DNA of 64,000 nt, taken from assembly GCA_014607495.2 (NCBI GenBank), contig CP053168.1:1860001-1924000 (forward strand). The letters are read 5' to 3'. Positions within the stretch are counted from its first letter, which is position 1. Every line of letters starts with the position of its first letter. Made by a program: the position numbers and the translations under genes. This document shows, piece after piece, positions 1 through 12,453 of this stretch. The stretch is from Carposina sasakii. Lineage: Eukaryota; Arthropoda; Insecta; Lepidoptera; Carposinidae. The notes under the pieces are model-generated. The model ran no database searches. It saw only the letters and a list, made by a program, of their open reading frames with translations, and was not told the DNA's origin.

Positions 1-927
1 GATGACACGGTGCGCTCGAACGGTGATATCGCGGGGAAATTCTTTGCTAATACTGAAGTTCTCGTTCGTTTATTTCCCCTGTATATTCCTAGAAATTGGA
101 TAGAATGCTCAAATATCGATTTACGCAAGTGTTAAAAGTGGTGTATGGAGTGGTTTTAATTGTAACTTTGAAATGATGATATACCTACTCTGCCTATACC
201 ACCTTTAATGCGAGTTTATATGATATTTTACCAACAAATACCTAACAAAATGTATTTATATTATGTGTTAGTACATAAAGAAGTAATTTATATATGTTTT
301 TTAATCTAAAATAGATGTAATCATTAGAATTCAATGAAGTTAATTTCGTAGTGTAGTAAGAAGTATGGAAATAAGTTGAATGTCTGAAGACACGAACACT
401 ATTTACACATATCGAAAACAATTAAAAAACATGAAAGGAAACGTTAATAATCAGAGAAAAGGGCATAACTTCCTTCGGATCCGTAATATGCAGCTTTTCC
501 GTATAAAATCTCGTCTTACTTCCAACTGTTCTTGTACTCGTTACTTATTTATTGTCGCCAATCACGTCGGGGTCACCAAAACATGTGCTATATCTCCAGA
601 AATAAATAGAAGGCTTCTTAAATGATGTATTTATTACTTTACATTAGTATTTAGTTAATCTTGTAGTAATTAAATTTATAATTAAAACGTGTATGTAATA
701 ATATTGTCCATTTTAGTTCTTGTCGCCTCAGATTATATATTTTTTCACCGTTCCCGCGCATTCGGTAACGCGAGAGAATTCTGCACTATACAGCCACAAG
801 TATCGATATGCAATCGAACAGAAGCGTAGACAGTAGAACTTCATCATAAAGAAGCTGTTGCTAAAAATATGCTATGTGAAATTCTCTATATTTCACACTA
901 TTTCATTTTTCGTTATTAAAATAGCAT

Positions 928-1045
928 CGGTGCTATGCTGATGCAGGAGTTTACTACAGCCCATCAGCTGCATCTCCTTCTGTGCATGTCGTAAGAGTCG
1001 ACTAAGCAGCTTAGGCGCGCTCTCCCAGATTCTCTTTATCTCTTA
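928..1045 (-). repeat. U repeat fragment
   Basis: Contains the U core (CAGCTGCATCTCC, GCATGTCGTAAGAGTCGAC) followed by the acidic-looking CTCTCC segment. It abuts a 20-bp stump of a TG-B terminus (TACAGGGTGTAACAAAAAG) at 1046-1065. Positions 1-927 before it hold AT-rich sequence in which I see nothing. Confidence 0.65.
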
Positions 1046-1065
1046 TACAGGGTGTAACAAAAAGA

Positions 1066-1849
1066 TTTGCTACTTTTATCTGACCATGATGTCTCGCCGC
1101 GTTTTATTAAACCAAAACAAACGTCAATCAGTTATTCAAGACGGGCGCGTTTAATTTGTTTAGACCGGCGACCGGCAGCGCAGTGGGATTGTGAAGGAGA
1201 TATTATGCTAGCGATACGACACGATATCGTATTGTGTAAAAAAAGATATAGTTCAAACAGGGTATTTATGCCAGAGCATGTATAGGATGTGCTCTAAAAA
1301 ATTTGCATTTGCATTGCATTTAGACTTCGACATCAAAAGTGGTTAGACTTCGTCACATCATTTAACGAAAGCGCTAAGTGAAGGGAAATGTTTCGATTAC
1401 TTTGTAAAATTTCGTTAAATTGTTACGTAGCCTAACCCCTCTGCTCATCAAAGTAACTTTTTAGAATTTTAAATATCGTAAAACTGTGTTATTCGCAAAA
1501 ATAATACACAGATAATCGAAATGTGACCTGTCGATTACACAGAGTAACTTGATCGTATTATTGAAAGTTAACACTGAAGCACTGAATCGCGTATACTAGT
1601 ATTAACTTTGATCGTATCGTGAACTGTAAATCATGTCGAGACGTATAAACAACCCTCCATTACAAGCTGAAATCTTGCCGGAACTATTTGTTGCTCGCTG
1701 CCATTAATTAATTCTATTAATTTGTCAATGCCAGCCAAATTGGATGCTGCTGATTCTGCTGATGAATGGATTGGTTTACTTCAATGAGGCCTGTTTATTG
1801 CCTTTTTAAATATCAATAAATTGGTTATAGATCTGTCCCGTACTTGGCT
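1066..1849. other. Unassigned AT-rich intergenic/intronic sequence
   Basis: No exon, RNA gene or repeat family recognised. A 72-codon open frame at 1067-1285 shows no domain and begins at the TG-B stump. Confidence 0.4.
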
Positions 1850-2000
1850 TCACTAGAATATTTCAGCTGCATCTCCTTCAATGCATGTCGTAAGAGTCGA
1901 ACTCAGGGTCGTTCTCTCAGGCAATGAGCTAGCAAGTTGTCACTGACATTTTACATTTGACCGTGCTATGCTACACGTGGCGGTGGGATATCATTCCCGA
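1850..2000 (-). repeat. U repeat copy
   Basis: Runs from the CTTCACTAGAATA edge through GCATGTCGTAAGAGTCGA to the GCTATGCTACACGTGGC segment, about 150 bp of the longer consensus. Confidence 0.7.
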
Positions 2001-2212
2001 TTTTGCATTTTTGTTTACCCTATTTTGGTAACTCAATCGTGTGTACTTGTATGATTATACGTTGAAGTGGTGGACACGTAAAGAGAATGGAAGTAGAAAG
2101 TGTACAACGGAAGAGTATTGAAAGAAGCTTGCCAGGCGCTTTCTCTGACCAATTCAGAGAAATTCTAGAGATAGATATGATCAAAAATGCCCTTAACTGA
2201 TAACCGGCATTG

Positions 2213-2418
2213 AAGCCTCGAGCACACTGAATAAGTATGCGTACACGTAAGCGTAGACGTACACGTACCTCTGAGTTGTAATGTATGAAACTGTATAGTT
2301 ACGGGCAGACCGGATGCGTATGCGTAGACGCAAGCGGTGACAGTTCCATACATTCTCAGAGGTACGTGTACGTCTACGCTTACGTGCATGCATACGCATT
2401 CGATGTGCTCGAGGCTTT
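2213..2418. mobile_element. Inverted-repeat element with GTACGT-rich arms (copy 1)
   Basis: Arms of about 65 bp begin AAGCCTCGAGCACA at the left and end GTGTGCTCGAGGCTT at the right. They are built from alternating GTACACGTACG/ACGTCTACGC steps. A second copy lies at 59676-59896. Both short open frames across it are artefacts of the low-complexity arms. Positions 2419-3400 beyond it hold nothing I recognise. Confidence 0.75.
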
Positions 2419-3400
2419 ATAATTTTCTAATCCTCATAATAGACAATCTGAAGAATAAAGTCTTTCTTTAAAACTTAAGATGGAGACAGCGTTAACTAAT
2501 ACCCTTCAGATAGGCTATATGATGTTTGAAAAAATCTGCTTTAAATGTTTTAATATATCTCTGAACAACAAACCGCATCTTAACCGACAAACTAATTTCC
2601 ATTCGAGGAACAGAAGTAGTTGCTCATGAATATGCAGGCTACAGCGGGGGTTTCATTAAATTTTGATTTTTACCGACACCCCTGTAAATGTGAGGGTGAA
2701 ACGTGAAGCGAGGGTAGGAAGGAGGTGGCATAATAACGTTATAATAAGTTACACATAGAAACCGAAGCCGTAACCGGCAACATGATCTTAGAACCAGATG
2801 TACTCTTACCCCACTTATTCTAGGTTAAAACTAGGTGTAGCTGACCACAGGTGATCAGAGCTCTTACGATGCATCCTACAAATGCTCCTATAGGACGAAG
2901 GGCAAGCATAAGTAGTAGACGTGCTGGGCATGCTGTCGCCGGTGTATCCTTTATCCCTGAAGCTTATATAAGCCACAGAGTGCGGTTTAAATCACATCGG
3001 GTATCGCAGGTCTACATTGACTATCCCATCTCCTCATGATTCTTCGTCCATGGGGCGAGTCACCCCCGGGGGTAGCTTTTCGCACTATTAACACGATATT
3101 ACACTTTTTAAACATGACTATTCATATTCATTTCATATTTTAACTGCTGAAATAACTCGTGTATTTGTTTGTTTACATATTGGTAGAAGTATTTTTCAAT
3201 TAAATATATTTTTATATGAATGTAAGTATGTAGGTAATCATTGTTATTCTTTAAGTCAAAAATAACTGTACCTACTTTTATCAATTCTAAAGCAATCCCC
3301 GAATAAAATTTTCAAGTGCGGGTGGATAGTAGTAAATCTAATGACACCTCTCAAGTTCAAATGCGACAAACCGTTTCGAAATATACATACTACATACCTA

Positions 3401-3789
3401 TACAGGGTGTTTTGTTGTGGCCACCTTTAACGAAGGGTACGTACTCTATACATGAAATAAAGTAAGTTTAAGCAAAAAAAATTGATGGGAAAAAATTTTT
3501 TTTTTTTTTTATTTTTTTTTTTTAATTCCTTGATCGTACGAAATTTATAGTGTCTAGTGTTTATGTTAGTTTTTTTATAGACAGATATTAATTATTTTTC
3601 GTGAAAAAATCCTGCTACGCGCGTCTATGTGCATTTATGCAGAAAAACGCAGTCTATTTACTCAACTTTGGACCCTAATATTTTGGAAACCAGACACTTC
3701 CCAGGTATGCTTCCATAGAGAAAAATGATCGTGATGATGAGGAGATTCCGTAGTTTTCGGGAACGTTGACGACCAAAAATCACCCTGTA
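3401..3789 (-). mobile_element. TG-A MITE, full length
   Basis: Starts TACAGGGTGTTTTGT and ends AAAATCACCCTGTA. The interior carries the GGTCGTCAACG...CTCCTCATCATCACGATCAT block shared by nine copies in the window. A long poly-T tract lies near the middle. Confidence 0.82.
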
Positions 3790-3978
3790 TACACTCGAAA
3801 AATATAGCCGTCATTTTGGTGCAGTCAAAACCTACATAAAGACGTTCAATTTTCTTCACACAGTGTGTTATTTCGAACATAGATGTGTTAACAAGATGAA
3901 TGTTACCCGCTGCCAATAGAAGCCCATCGATTTACCCCTTGTAAGGCTACATTTAATAGTATGCCTACACTAGGGGTA

Positions 3979-4165
3979 TACAGGGTGTAACTAAAGGGGT
4001 ATGTTAAGCGAAAACCTACGTAAATGTCCCACTAAAAGGAACCTACCCACAAAATATCAGACTAGAAATCATTCTGTATATTAAGTGAAAAGCCATGAAA
4101 ATAGAAAAATATAAAAAAACTATTCAAAATATGAGTCGGGTTCCATGTTTATTTGTCAAGTTTTA
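3979..4165 (+). mobile_element. TG-B MITE, 3'-truncated
   Basis: Begins TACAGGGTGTAACTAAAGG and follows the TG-B consensus (TTAAGCGAAAA, CCCACTA) before diverging at about 4165. The right terminus is missing. Confidence 0.65.
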
Positions 4166-4327
4166 AAAAAATATATATTTATTTAGGGAAATCAGAGGGA
4201 AATGCCTAATGTGAAGAAAATAAATGTCGGTTTTCAAGTCTCAATATGGATAGGTTTTAAAAGTGGGTAATTGGGTACTATTTTTTTTGTATAGTCTGAC
4301 TTTGACTTCCTTTTTGTATAGTCCACT

Positions 4328-4468
4328 AACGGCCAATTTCTATACGAGAGATTAAAAAGAATCTCGGATTCTTTTATTCCTAATTTGAAATTTTGTATGA
4401 AAACAATTGAAAATTAAATCTGAGATATACAAAAAATCTCAAAAGATCAGTTATAGAAATTGGCGGTA
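4328..4468. mobile_element. Small inverted-repeat element (CCAATTTCTATA arms), copy 1
   Basis: Ends in inverted GGCCAATTTCTATA / TATAGAAATTGGCGG arms around a core with GAATCTCGGATTC. A related core on the other strand lies at 29511-29625. No coding capacity. Confidence 0.55.
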
Positions 4469-4997
4469 AGAAAGGATACGTGTATTCCGAAATTCCCAAG
4501 GGAACGAGATTTTTTTTAAGTTTACACAGACGAAGTCGTAGACGGCCGCTAGTATATTATAATGTTTATATATTTTATAAGTTTTCAGTTATTCTCTTAT
4601 TTGTCAAACACTGCGCATTTTATATCTAAATATAAAACACTTCGTTCTAAACATATGAGTGCACTTTCAAACGTAAACAGGGAAATAATGGGATTTCCAA
4701 AGCTCCCCAAATTGCACAAAGGCACCCTTACGGCCCCCGGACACCTTTATATTATTATCTAACAAATACTGAACACGGGGCTTTGCAATAATTCTAGGTA
4801 GATGTAAAAAATATAGGAAGAAAATCTATAAGGAAATAATCAATGAGAAATCTGGTGACTGCTACACTAAGTATTAAATCGTAGAATAAATTTAATCCAT
4901 GACTTTGTTAATTGGGCCGAATATACCTATGAGATCTGACAATATTTATATTATTTATTTATTTATCCGTTCAGTTAAAAGATCTTAAAGCTATAAT

Positions 4998-5062
4998 TAG
5001 TGTGCATCATCATAATCAGCCTATTGCAGTTCACTGCTGGACGTAGGCCTCCCCCATATATG
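4998..5062 (-). repeat. SINE-4 tail fragment
   Basis: Reverse-strand 3' end of SINE-4: CAGCCTATTGCAGTTCACTG and GGACGTAGGCCTCCCCC, preceded by a CATCATCATAAT tail. Confidence 0.7.
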
Positions 5063-5065
5063 TAT

Positions 5066-5390
5066 AACTAGTGAACGCCCGCGCCTCCGGCCGCGTGGAC
5101 TACAGAAAAAACAAAATGCCGAAACAAAATATAAAAACATTTTCCCGGGATAAAAAGTAGCCTATATGTTAAGTGGGACCAAGTAACAATATATTCCTGA
5201 AAACTGCATCGAAATCGGTTCAGCCGTTTCTGAGACTAGCGTGCACAAACGCACAGACAAACAGACAAAAATTCCAAATCTCATTCTTTTGGGTACTATT
5301 GCGTTAATAAAGATCTCCTATAATAATTTTTCTCATATATCTTCCATGTACAGACAGCGATCCGTTACATTTTTATTATATGTATAGATA
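5066..5390 (-). mobile_element. Helitron-like element, full length
   Basis: On the minus strand it runs from ACATATAATAAAAATGTAAC through GGCTGAACCGATTTCGATGC and TTTTTATCCCGGGAAAA. It ends in a GC hairpin (CGCGGCCGGAGGCGCGGGCG region) and CACTAG. Hairpin plus CTAG just before T is the Helitron 3' signature; assignment to Helitrons is inference. Confidence 0.6.
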
Positions 5391-5970
5391 TACCATAAAC
5401 TGTTTGACAGTGGGATCTATGAGCAAATAGATAAATAAGTATGACCTAAATCCTACATTAAATGTAATCTTTGAATTTATAACGTTAAAGCAACTAACAA
5501 AATGTATATCTCATTAATATTCAGCTTTCAAATAAAATTACTCCTATACTAGCTGCCTATTTTTATTATAAAATGAAAATTCGCATTTTCCCGCCGCGAC
5601 ATAGTAAAATGCTATAAACGAAGGATGATACAATGTAGCAAAATATCTACACAACGAGCGGCATCGAAAAATGGATTTCACCCTGGAGTAGGCATGATGA
5701 GGATGAACTATACGACCTATGAACCAATTACTGGTAAAGATTTTCTTTCATCATAGTCACTCACACTTATAAAACTCTTCCTTTACTGACAGACTAATTT
5801 AGTGACTGACAATAAAGCAACGCAGAGCCGAACCTAGTAGGCGTAGGAAACAGAAAGAAAATCGGAAAAATGATAGTTTAAGTCTATGAAACGGACTCTA
5901 CTATTAAATCAAACATCTACTTAATAATCCTGCTGTTGGCTATCCCATTTCAGGAACACACTCGTATCTA

Positions 5971-6292
5971 TACAGGGTGTTTGTGACAGCCAGGCAAATA
6001 TTGATATGGTTACTTCAGACCATGATTCTGAGGCGAAACGAATAGTGAAAATATTCGCAGGAAAATTCCAAAAATTTCCGACCTTTTTTCAGTTTTTGAG
6101 GAAAAAAATTGTGTAGTTCGTTTAAGTAGGTCTTAGATAATGCCTTAAAAACAAAGTTGGGGTTAAAAGAGCACAATTAACTGATCAACCTCAATGGAGA
6201 GTCACAAGTGATCCAAAAAACAGCAGTGTACCACACAATAACCAATAAGGAAATTATGATACCTGTTCAGTATATCAGTTATTTGTCTGTAT
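5971..6292 (+). mobile_element. TG-C MITE, worn right end
   Basis: Starts TACAGGGTGTTTGTGACAGC and contains CAGGCAAATATTGATATGG and CCATGATTCTGAGGCG. The inverted right end is only partly preserved near 6285-6292. Confidence 0.6.
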
Positions 6293-6539
6293 AAATCAAA
6301 CATCTCATTAAATCTCATTATGCTACTTATCATGTAAGACAAAAAATATTTTAGTTAACATTATTATGCCACCTCCTCTATGCTCTTTCTTCAAGATTTT
6401 TACCGTCAAAGTGATATATTCGGCCAAGCAGCAAATATTGGTATTTTTATAAAACTACAGTGTTGCTTTAAAATTCAGTTATGCGTCTTAGGTTGTATTT
6501 GGAAATATTTACAGTAACACCGTTACGCTAATAAACGTG

Positions 6540-6690
6540 ACTGTGGGATGTCAATAATGATCCTTCAGTTACGAAGGACATCTTACAGCCACGCTTAGCG
6601 TCGCGGGGACAAGTTGCGAACTCATCGCCTGCGAGAACGCCCTTTAAGTTCCTTAGTCGATTCTTGCAACATACACAGAATTACGAGTAG
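6540..6690 (-). repeat. U repeat copy
   Basis: Contains the ATCTTACAGCCACGCTTAGCG, GTTGCGAACTCATCGCCTG and GTTCCTTAGTCGA landmarks of U in the opposite reading sense to the 1850 copy. Confidence 0.6.
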
Positions 6691-6767
6691 ATGCATCTGA
6701 TGTATTTTTATGAAGTCCTTCATCCATACAAGGCAGTATTTTATAATACCTAAGTTCTAAATGAAAT

Positions 6768-6835
6768 GGAATCCAGCCTTGTGGCGTGCTCTGGAGGAGG
6801 CCTACGTCCAGAAAGTGGACTGGAATAGGCTGGTA
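6768..6835 (+). repeat. SINE-4 tail fragment
   Basis: Only the last 65 bp or so remain: CTTGTGGCGTGCTCTGG, GAGGCCTACGTCCAGAAAG, GGAATAGGCTG. Confidence 0.65.
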
Positions 6836-7188
6836 ATAAAATATAAGTTCTAAAGTACAATAAGATAAAAATCACATAGTAAAATTTGTATGTAAAACAA
6901 ATTCAGCACAAACCCTTCGCTAAACTTTTGCGTCCACAAAAGCCTTTTCTCATTTCCTAAAGGAATGAGCAAACTCATTCAGAATTCGACCACAGTGTAA
7001 ATATTATTTAGTAGGTCAAAATTAGACCAAATTTTAGGTAGCTCACGAGTAAGACGAATTTAATGAAACATCTCAGGCCCAAATGCGACATATCGTTTAG
7101 GGTCTAGAGCGTGTCAAAGAAAAATAAATAAAAAAACAAACATACATACACTAGAAAAACATTACGCAGATGGTTAAAAAGATAATAG

Positions 7189-7328
7189 GGTCGAATACGA
7201 CATTCACACTTAAACCTAATCTTAGTCAGGTCTATCTCTCTCCGTTCTTAACATAAATGGCTGAGAGAGAAAAGGACAGGTAGGACTAATTTTACGTTTA
7301 GGTTTAAGTGTGACTGCCGGAATCGACC
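7189..7328. mobile_element. Short foldback element
   Basis: Inverted arms GGTCGAATACGACATTCACA / TGTGACTGCCGGAATCGACC continue inward (CTTAAACCTAA / TTAGGTTTAAG), and a purine/pyrimidine-paired centre follows. It is about 140 bp, non-coding, and the only copy noticed. Confidence 0.55.
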
Positions 7329-7924
7329 ATAAGATCAATTTATCTGAAGATTTGATTCAACAAAAGGCACAATAAAAAATAATTGATAATTATAGAATAA
7401 CATAAAGATGATATTCATTTAATGAGAAACATGCAACAAAATATACAAACATGGACAAAATATTAATATCTCATATGTCAAATAGCTAGGCTATTAAGTA
7501 CGAAAATATTACAAAATACAATACAACTGAACGGGCAAGGTGACGGAACCTATGCAGTCGGTAAAGGCTTATTAGTTCTAATTCTGACTTGACCTACCGA
7601 TATGTATCCATTGTATCAACAAAGCCAGGCTGTTTGCCAGAACACAGAACAATATTATCACTGGTCCAATAAAGTGGAAACCTGTCAATATGGCCGCCAT
7701 TTTGGCGCGCTTTTTGATGTTTTGACACTTCCCCGCGTAAACAAATACAAGTGAAATATTAGTCGCAGGAAAATCCGATTACGGACTTTGACGTATTGTT
7801 TTTCTGTAAATTACCAAAGTTTGAAAATATTTAAATAATCGGCCAGCAATGTGATGAGCTGAATTTTAAACTATGATTTTTAACTAAATATCGTGACTTA
7901 AAACTATGGTTATTTAATTGCTAT

Positions 7925-8060
7925 GATATATAAAACTTCTGTGCTGATGCGGGACTTCACTAGAATACATCAGCTGCTGCTTCCGTGCATGTATTAATCG
8001 TCAACTAAGGATCTCAGGCATTCTCTCAGGCGACAAGCAAGCAACTTGTACATCTGTCAT
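7925..8060 (-). repeat. U repeat copy
   Basis: GTGCTGATGCGGGACTTCAC, CATCAGCTGC and CTCTCAGGCGACAAGCAAGC are present; the GCATGT core has diverged. Confidence 0.6.
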
Positions 8061-8124
8061 TTCCCACTCTAGCTGTAATTCAAACCTCAAAAATATCATG
8101 ATCTATGATCACAGAAAACATCTT

Positions 8125-8850
8125 ATACTCGAAATTATAAACGCGAAAGTTTGTAAGTATGGATGGATGGATGGATGAATGTTTGTTACTCTTTCACGTA
8201 AAAACGGCTGGAGCGATTTTGATAAAATTTGGTATGGAGTTAGCTGACATCCTGGATTAATTAAAATTTTTCAAATTCAAATTCTTTATTTCGGACAACT
8301 GAGATCCATGGGTTGGTTAAGTTACAGTAAAATAAAATGGTTAGAAGATTTAAATTACATTAAAATTAAAAATTATATTAAATTAAATTAATTCACTAAA
8401 TATTATTATTACACCAAATTCATAACATTAATAAATCATGAACCTGAGAGGCACCCCCTGCGGACGGCATCCAGGTGAACAATGCTCATCATCCACTCCA
8501 AACATCAACCGCATGAAGTGCCTCCTCAGAGGTCCACGCGGATCATCTGCCAGCACCTTCAGGATGATGTTGTGACTTCCCCGCATCCTCCTTAACAGAG
8601 ACGCGACTTTTTTCCGAATGACAGCATAAAAGCCATCAGTTCAGTTTTTTGCGAACATACCAGAGGCACTACAAAAGCGCGGAAGGCCCAACATCATCCT
8701 AAAAGTATTATTGTATTGGATGCGCAAGGCGTCAAGCGATTTTTTGGTATACCGGATTAACACATAGGCTACTTTTTATCCCGGATAATTTAGACATTTC
8801 GGTTTTTTCTGCAGTCCACGCGGACGAAGTAGCGGGTGTCCACTAGTATA
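8125..8850 (+). mobile_element. Helitron-like element split by a LINE
   Basis: Left part 8125-8260 (TTATAAACGCGAAAGTTTGT, a GGAT run, GGCTGGAGCGATTTTGAT) resumes at 8754 (GGATTAACACATAGGC, TTTTTATCCCGGATAATT). It ends CGGACGAAGTAGCGGGTGTC plus CACTAG. Removing 8261-8753 and one copy of GGATTAA restores the arrangement seen intact at 28253-28472. Confidence 0.65.
8261..8753 (-). pseudogene. 5'-truncated LINE inserted in a Helitron-like element
   Basis: Read on the minus strand it encodes 'SLDALRIQYNN', 'LGLPRFCSASGMFA', an in-frame TGA, then 'GFYAVIRKKVASLLRRMRGS'. This is the same reverse-transcriptase C-terminus as at 18045 but a different, inactivated copy. It splits a Hel element: GGATTAA occurs on both sides (8254-8260 and 8754-8760) and acts as the target duplication. 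The left end is the A/T-rich 3' tail. Confidence 0.72.
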
Positions 8851-9301
8851 TAATAACTTAAGAATTTCAACCTTTATACGATTAAAGAAGGTGAAAATGC
8901 GTCTTCTATTGGAAGTAAAATGAGATGCGTTCCATTAAATCGTCATTAAAAGTGATTCTACTCTCTATTTACAGAAAAAAACTTAAATGAATAAAGTCTT
9001 TTCAGAATGAAAACTTGAATGAGCTGGAAGTATTTAATCTCACTCTACGCAGTCGGGTAATAAATTTTTATGACGAATGGAGCCGAGAAAAACTTGCAAT
9101 TTTATTAAAATTGTTTTAATTACTACATTCAGGGAGCGTTGGCTAAGTGTGTTTTAATTTTGACGACTTTGTTAAGAAGTTAGTTGGTTATTATTAACTG
9201 GTTTGGTTATCTGTAATTTTTCTAGCTTATCCTTCTAATTATTTTACTATTTCACGCAAAAATTTCTGAACGAATTTTGATGAAACTTGCCAGGTTATAG
9301 A
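8851..9301. other. Unassigned sequence with a Hel-like remnant
   Basis: Nothing coding. About 9240-9300 (TTCACGCAAAAATTTCTGAA, TTTTGATGAAACTTGCCAGG) resembles the 5' half of the Hel type at 8125. Confidence 0.4.
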
Positions 9302-9640
9302 GGATGTTTTTTGGTCGTCAACGTTATTTTTTTTTTATTTACCAAAACGTTCCCGAAAACTACGGAATCTCCTCATCATCACGATAATTTTTCTCCATGG
9401 AAGCATTCCCGTGAAGTGTCTGGTTCCCAAGATATTAGGGTTCAAAGTTGAGTAAATAAACTGCGTTTTTCTGCATAAATAACCAATAAAAAACCAAATA
9501 AAAAGTACCTACATAGATGCGCGTAGCAAGATTTATTCACGAGAAATAATTAATATATGTCTATGAAAGAACTAGCATAAACACTGGACACTATAAATTT
9601 CGCCCGATCAAGTAATTTTTTTTTTCAATTTTCCAACTAA
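9302..9640 (+). mobile_element. TG-A MITE, both termini worn
   Basis: Interior well conserved from GGTCGTCAACG to the GATCAAGTAAT segment. The TACAGGGTG ends are lost and about 10 bases are inserted in the AACGTT/TTCCCG junction. Confidence 0.7.
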
Positions 9641-11545
9641 TAAGCTCTATGTTAATCTGATGTATAACCTATACATATAGCTGCCAAGAATCTGCAAAAT
9701 TTTATAAAAAAATATTCAGAATAAGTTTTTCTAAATTGACGGAAAAATATCTTTCTTTCCTAGACCACTTTGTTATGACATTGTTTCATTATTATTTAAT
9801 TAAAGGGAAGTTACCTAACTTAAAACTTCTTTATTACTTTTATACCAGTATACATTTCCGACATGGGTCAGACACACAAACCTTACCTTTTCAACAACAT
9901 AGAGACGTGCAGATGAACAGTATCGACCATTTAATTATCCCTCACAAGAGAGCAGCAACAAAAGTATCTAACGACGTAGTGTGTCAGCGAGAGACACACG
10001 ATACCGCGGTTACGAGGCGGGCGATGTTTACTACAACTCGTGAAATGCGCTGATATCTAATCGTCATTTTGTGCAACTTTTAGTGCGGTAGTAAAATAAA
10101 TTTGTGCTTTAGATTAAAACTACAATTTTATTGTATGGTTGGAGGGTATAAGAACGATTTTTTTTCTAGTAACGTAAAGATAAATATATTTATTATTAGT
10201 ATCATATAGTTCACGTTATATAAATATTATCATATCTTTGTCTATACTAAGTCATTTTACAAGTGCTACATAATGTATTTTATTATTATCAAGATTTTCA
10301 GATCAACACAAAATGGCCAATTAAAATATCTAAGAAAAGAATAGACTACTTTTTGGCAAAATTTGAGTACGTCATTTAAAAGCAAACATACGTATATACA
10401 CATGGCTGTATTCCCTTACTCAGGTAGTCATAGCTGCAGTAACACAAAGAAGATCTCACAACAACGTTTAGTACAGAAAATATCTGTCAAATTGAACACT
10501 CTCAATCTTTTTTATTAGCAACGCCCCGAACGTATCAGCCGCATAGTGTGTCCTTAAGACGCTGAGAACGAGTGCTACTCAGAGTGCAGCTACTAATTTT
10601 GCGTCTAAACGAAACAAAATAGAAAACTCGTGTGCTTTTAGCAGAGAGAGCTTTACACGATACGACAAGATTATCTTTAGTAACTCTTCAAATAACTATC
10701 TTAAACAAAACAACACTCTATCTTAGGTGAGGTATAAGAAAATGCTTTATTTTTATTATCGAAAATGTTATTGTTATAAAGGCAACCTTAATGCTAATCG
10801 TACTCTTCCAGTTAACGACTATCGAATAGGTGACGAAATTATTAAGGTCATCCCTCTAATATAATTCTGGTGAATTTTCCAACTGAACTGCGATACGAAG
10901 CAATAATTACTTTCTAGTGAAGTATTTAGGGGACAATTAACCATGCCGCCGATATTTTTTCCTCACTACAGCTTCAAGAGAGCTCTTAACTTTCTGTGCA
11001 TGTGACGTTTAAACAAAAATATTAGAACCGATACGTGGAGCTTTGATCTAGTTCCGGCATATGAAGCTGTTGACAACCTACTAGTCCAATAAAAAAAAAA
11101 ATCGTTTCGTTATCGTGTCGTATAGTATAAACAGTCATCTTACTAATTGTCGCACACAGAACTAACTGCTCTAACCGAGCGACTTTTATTTTTAAACCCT
11201 AACGTTCACTGGAGACTAAAGATAGTTACGGGATAATCAACTTTATACCATGTCAGTTAGGTATGTAATACCGTTGTATTTGTTTAGTTTACAGTTTGTT
11301 CAAGTTCGATACCCGGTTAGGTCAAAGATTTATCTGAATGAACTATTTTCAAACAGGCATTTTAAAATTTACGCGGATAAAAATGGTAAAACTAAAACCG
11401 TTAAATAAATGAACGTAGATTAGAGTAAGAATAAGTTTACATCGAGGTATAAGTTACTCGTAAGTTTAAGTTTGAAATATATCTATACGATCTTAAAGAT
11501 ATACACAGGGCTATGTTTCCGAAATGGGGTAGTCAGAATTTCAAG
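9641..11545. other. Unassigned stretch
   Basis: AT-rich, no exon recognised. A 105-codon frame at 9736-10053 has no domain, no codon-like composition and no splice context that would support it. The piece about 11495-11545 (TTTCCGAAATGGGGTAGTC) is the outer end of a U repeat. Confidence 0.4.
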
Positions 11546-11658
11546 GTCGCGGGCGTCGGTTGGATGCAGGCGGCTTCCGACCGGTCGGAGTGGAGGTTGT
11601 TGGGGGAGGCCTATGTCCAACAGTGGACTTCTCAGCGTTGTAAACGATGATGATGATA
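11546..11658 (+). pseudogene. 3' end of an RTE-type LINE
   Basis: The sequence encodes 'VGWMQAASDRSEWRLLGEAY' followed by 'VQQWTSQR', the final residues typical of RTE-clade LINE ORFs in Lepidoptera, and then a short GATGAT tail. This fragment matters because its last coding stretch (GAGGCCTATGTCCAACAGTGG) matches the tail of SINE-4, identifying the likely partner of that family. Confidence 0.65.
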
Positions 11659-11857
11659 AAAAACAGAATATAAATACGCACTATGTATTAAAATTATCAC
11701 TAGAATAATAAACATACATTAAAATACCAGCATATTACATGTTAGGTAATCTAGGTCATGCCTTTGTACTACTTACAAAGTACTAATCAGCGAATTACGA
11801 ACAATGTTCATTGTTTTAGGTTTCTAATGTATCTAGAATACTATATCTATCTATCTA

Positions 11858-12189
11858 TACATATAATAAAAATGTAACGGAATGCTGTCTGTACATGGAA
11901 GATACATGAGAAAAAATATTATAGGAGACCTTTATCAACGCAATAGTACCCACAATAATGATTTTTGGAATTTTTGTCTGACTGTTTGTCGGTTTGTCTG
12001 GGCGTTTGTGCACGCTGATCTCAGAAACGGCTGAACCGATTTCGATGCAGTTTTCAGGAATATATTGTGACAGGTCCCACTTAACATATAGGCTACTTTT
12101 TATCCCGGTAAAATGATTTTATCCCGGATAATTTCGACATTTTGTTTCTTCTGTGGTCCACGCGGACAGAGTCGCGGGCGTCCACTAGT
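11858..12189 (+). mobile_element. Helitron-like element, full length
   Basis: Same type as 5066-5390 on the plus strand: ACATATAATAAAAATGTAAC, GCTGAACCGATTTCGATGCA, CATATAGGCTACTTTTTATC, hairpin CGCGGACAGAGTCGCG, end CCACTAG before T. Confidence 0.65.
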
Positions 12190-12453
12190 AACCTGATATA
12201 AGTAAATATATCATTGTACAACTCATATTACTTGTAGTAATCAGATATTTTATTGTGTTATGAACTGATTTTATTAATTGAATGTTAGATAATTAAGTAA
12301 CATAACCTATTATACTGTTTTTACAATTAATTTATTATGGACTAGCTGACGCCAGTTTATTTTTCTAAGTTTATTTGTATTAACTGTATCGTACAATAAA
12401 GAATAAGAATTTTGCCAGCAAAATATTGGTATCTATCAAATTAAACTGTGTAT

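Noticed and set aside
9736..10053. 105-codon open frame
   Set aside because: No domain, no splice context, AT-driven composition; open frames of this length are expected by chance in 64 kb.
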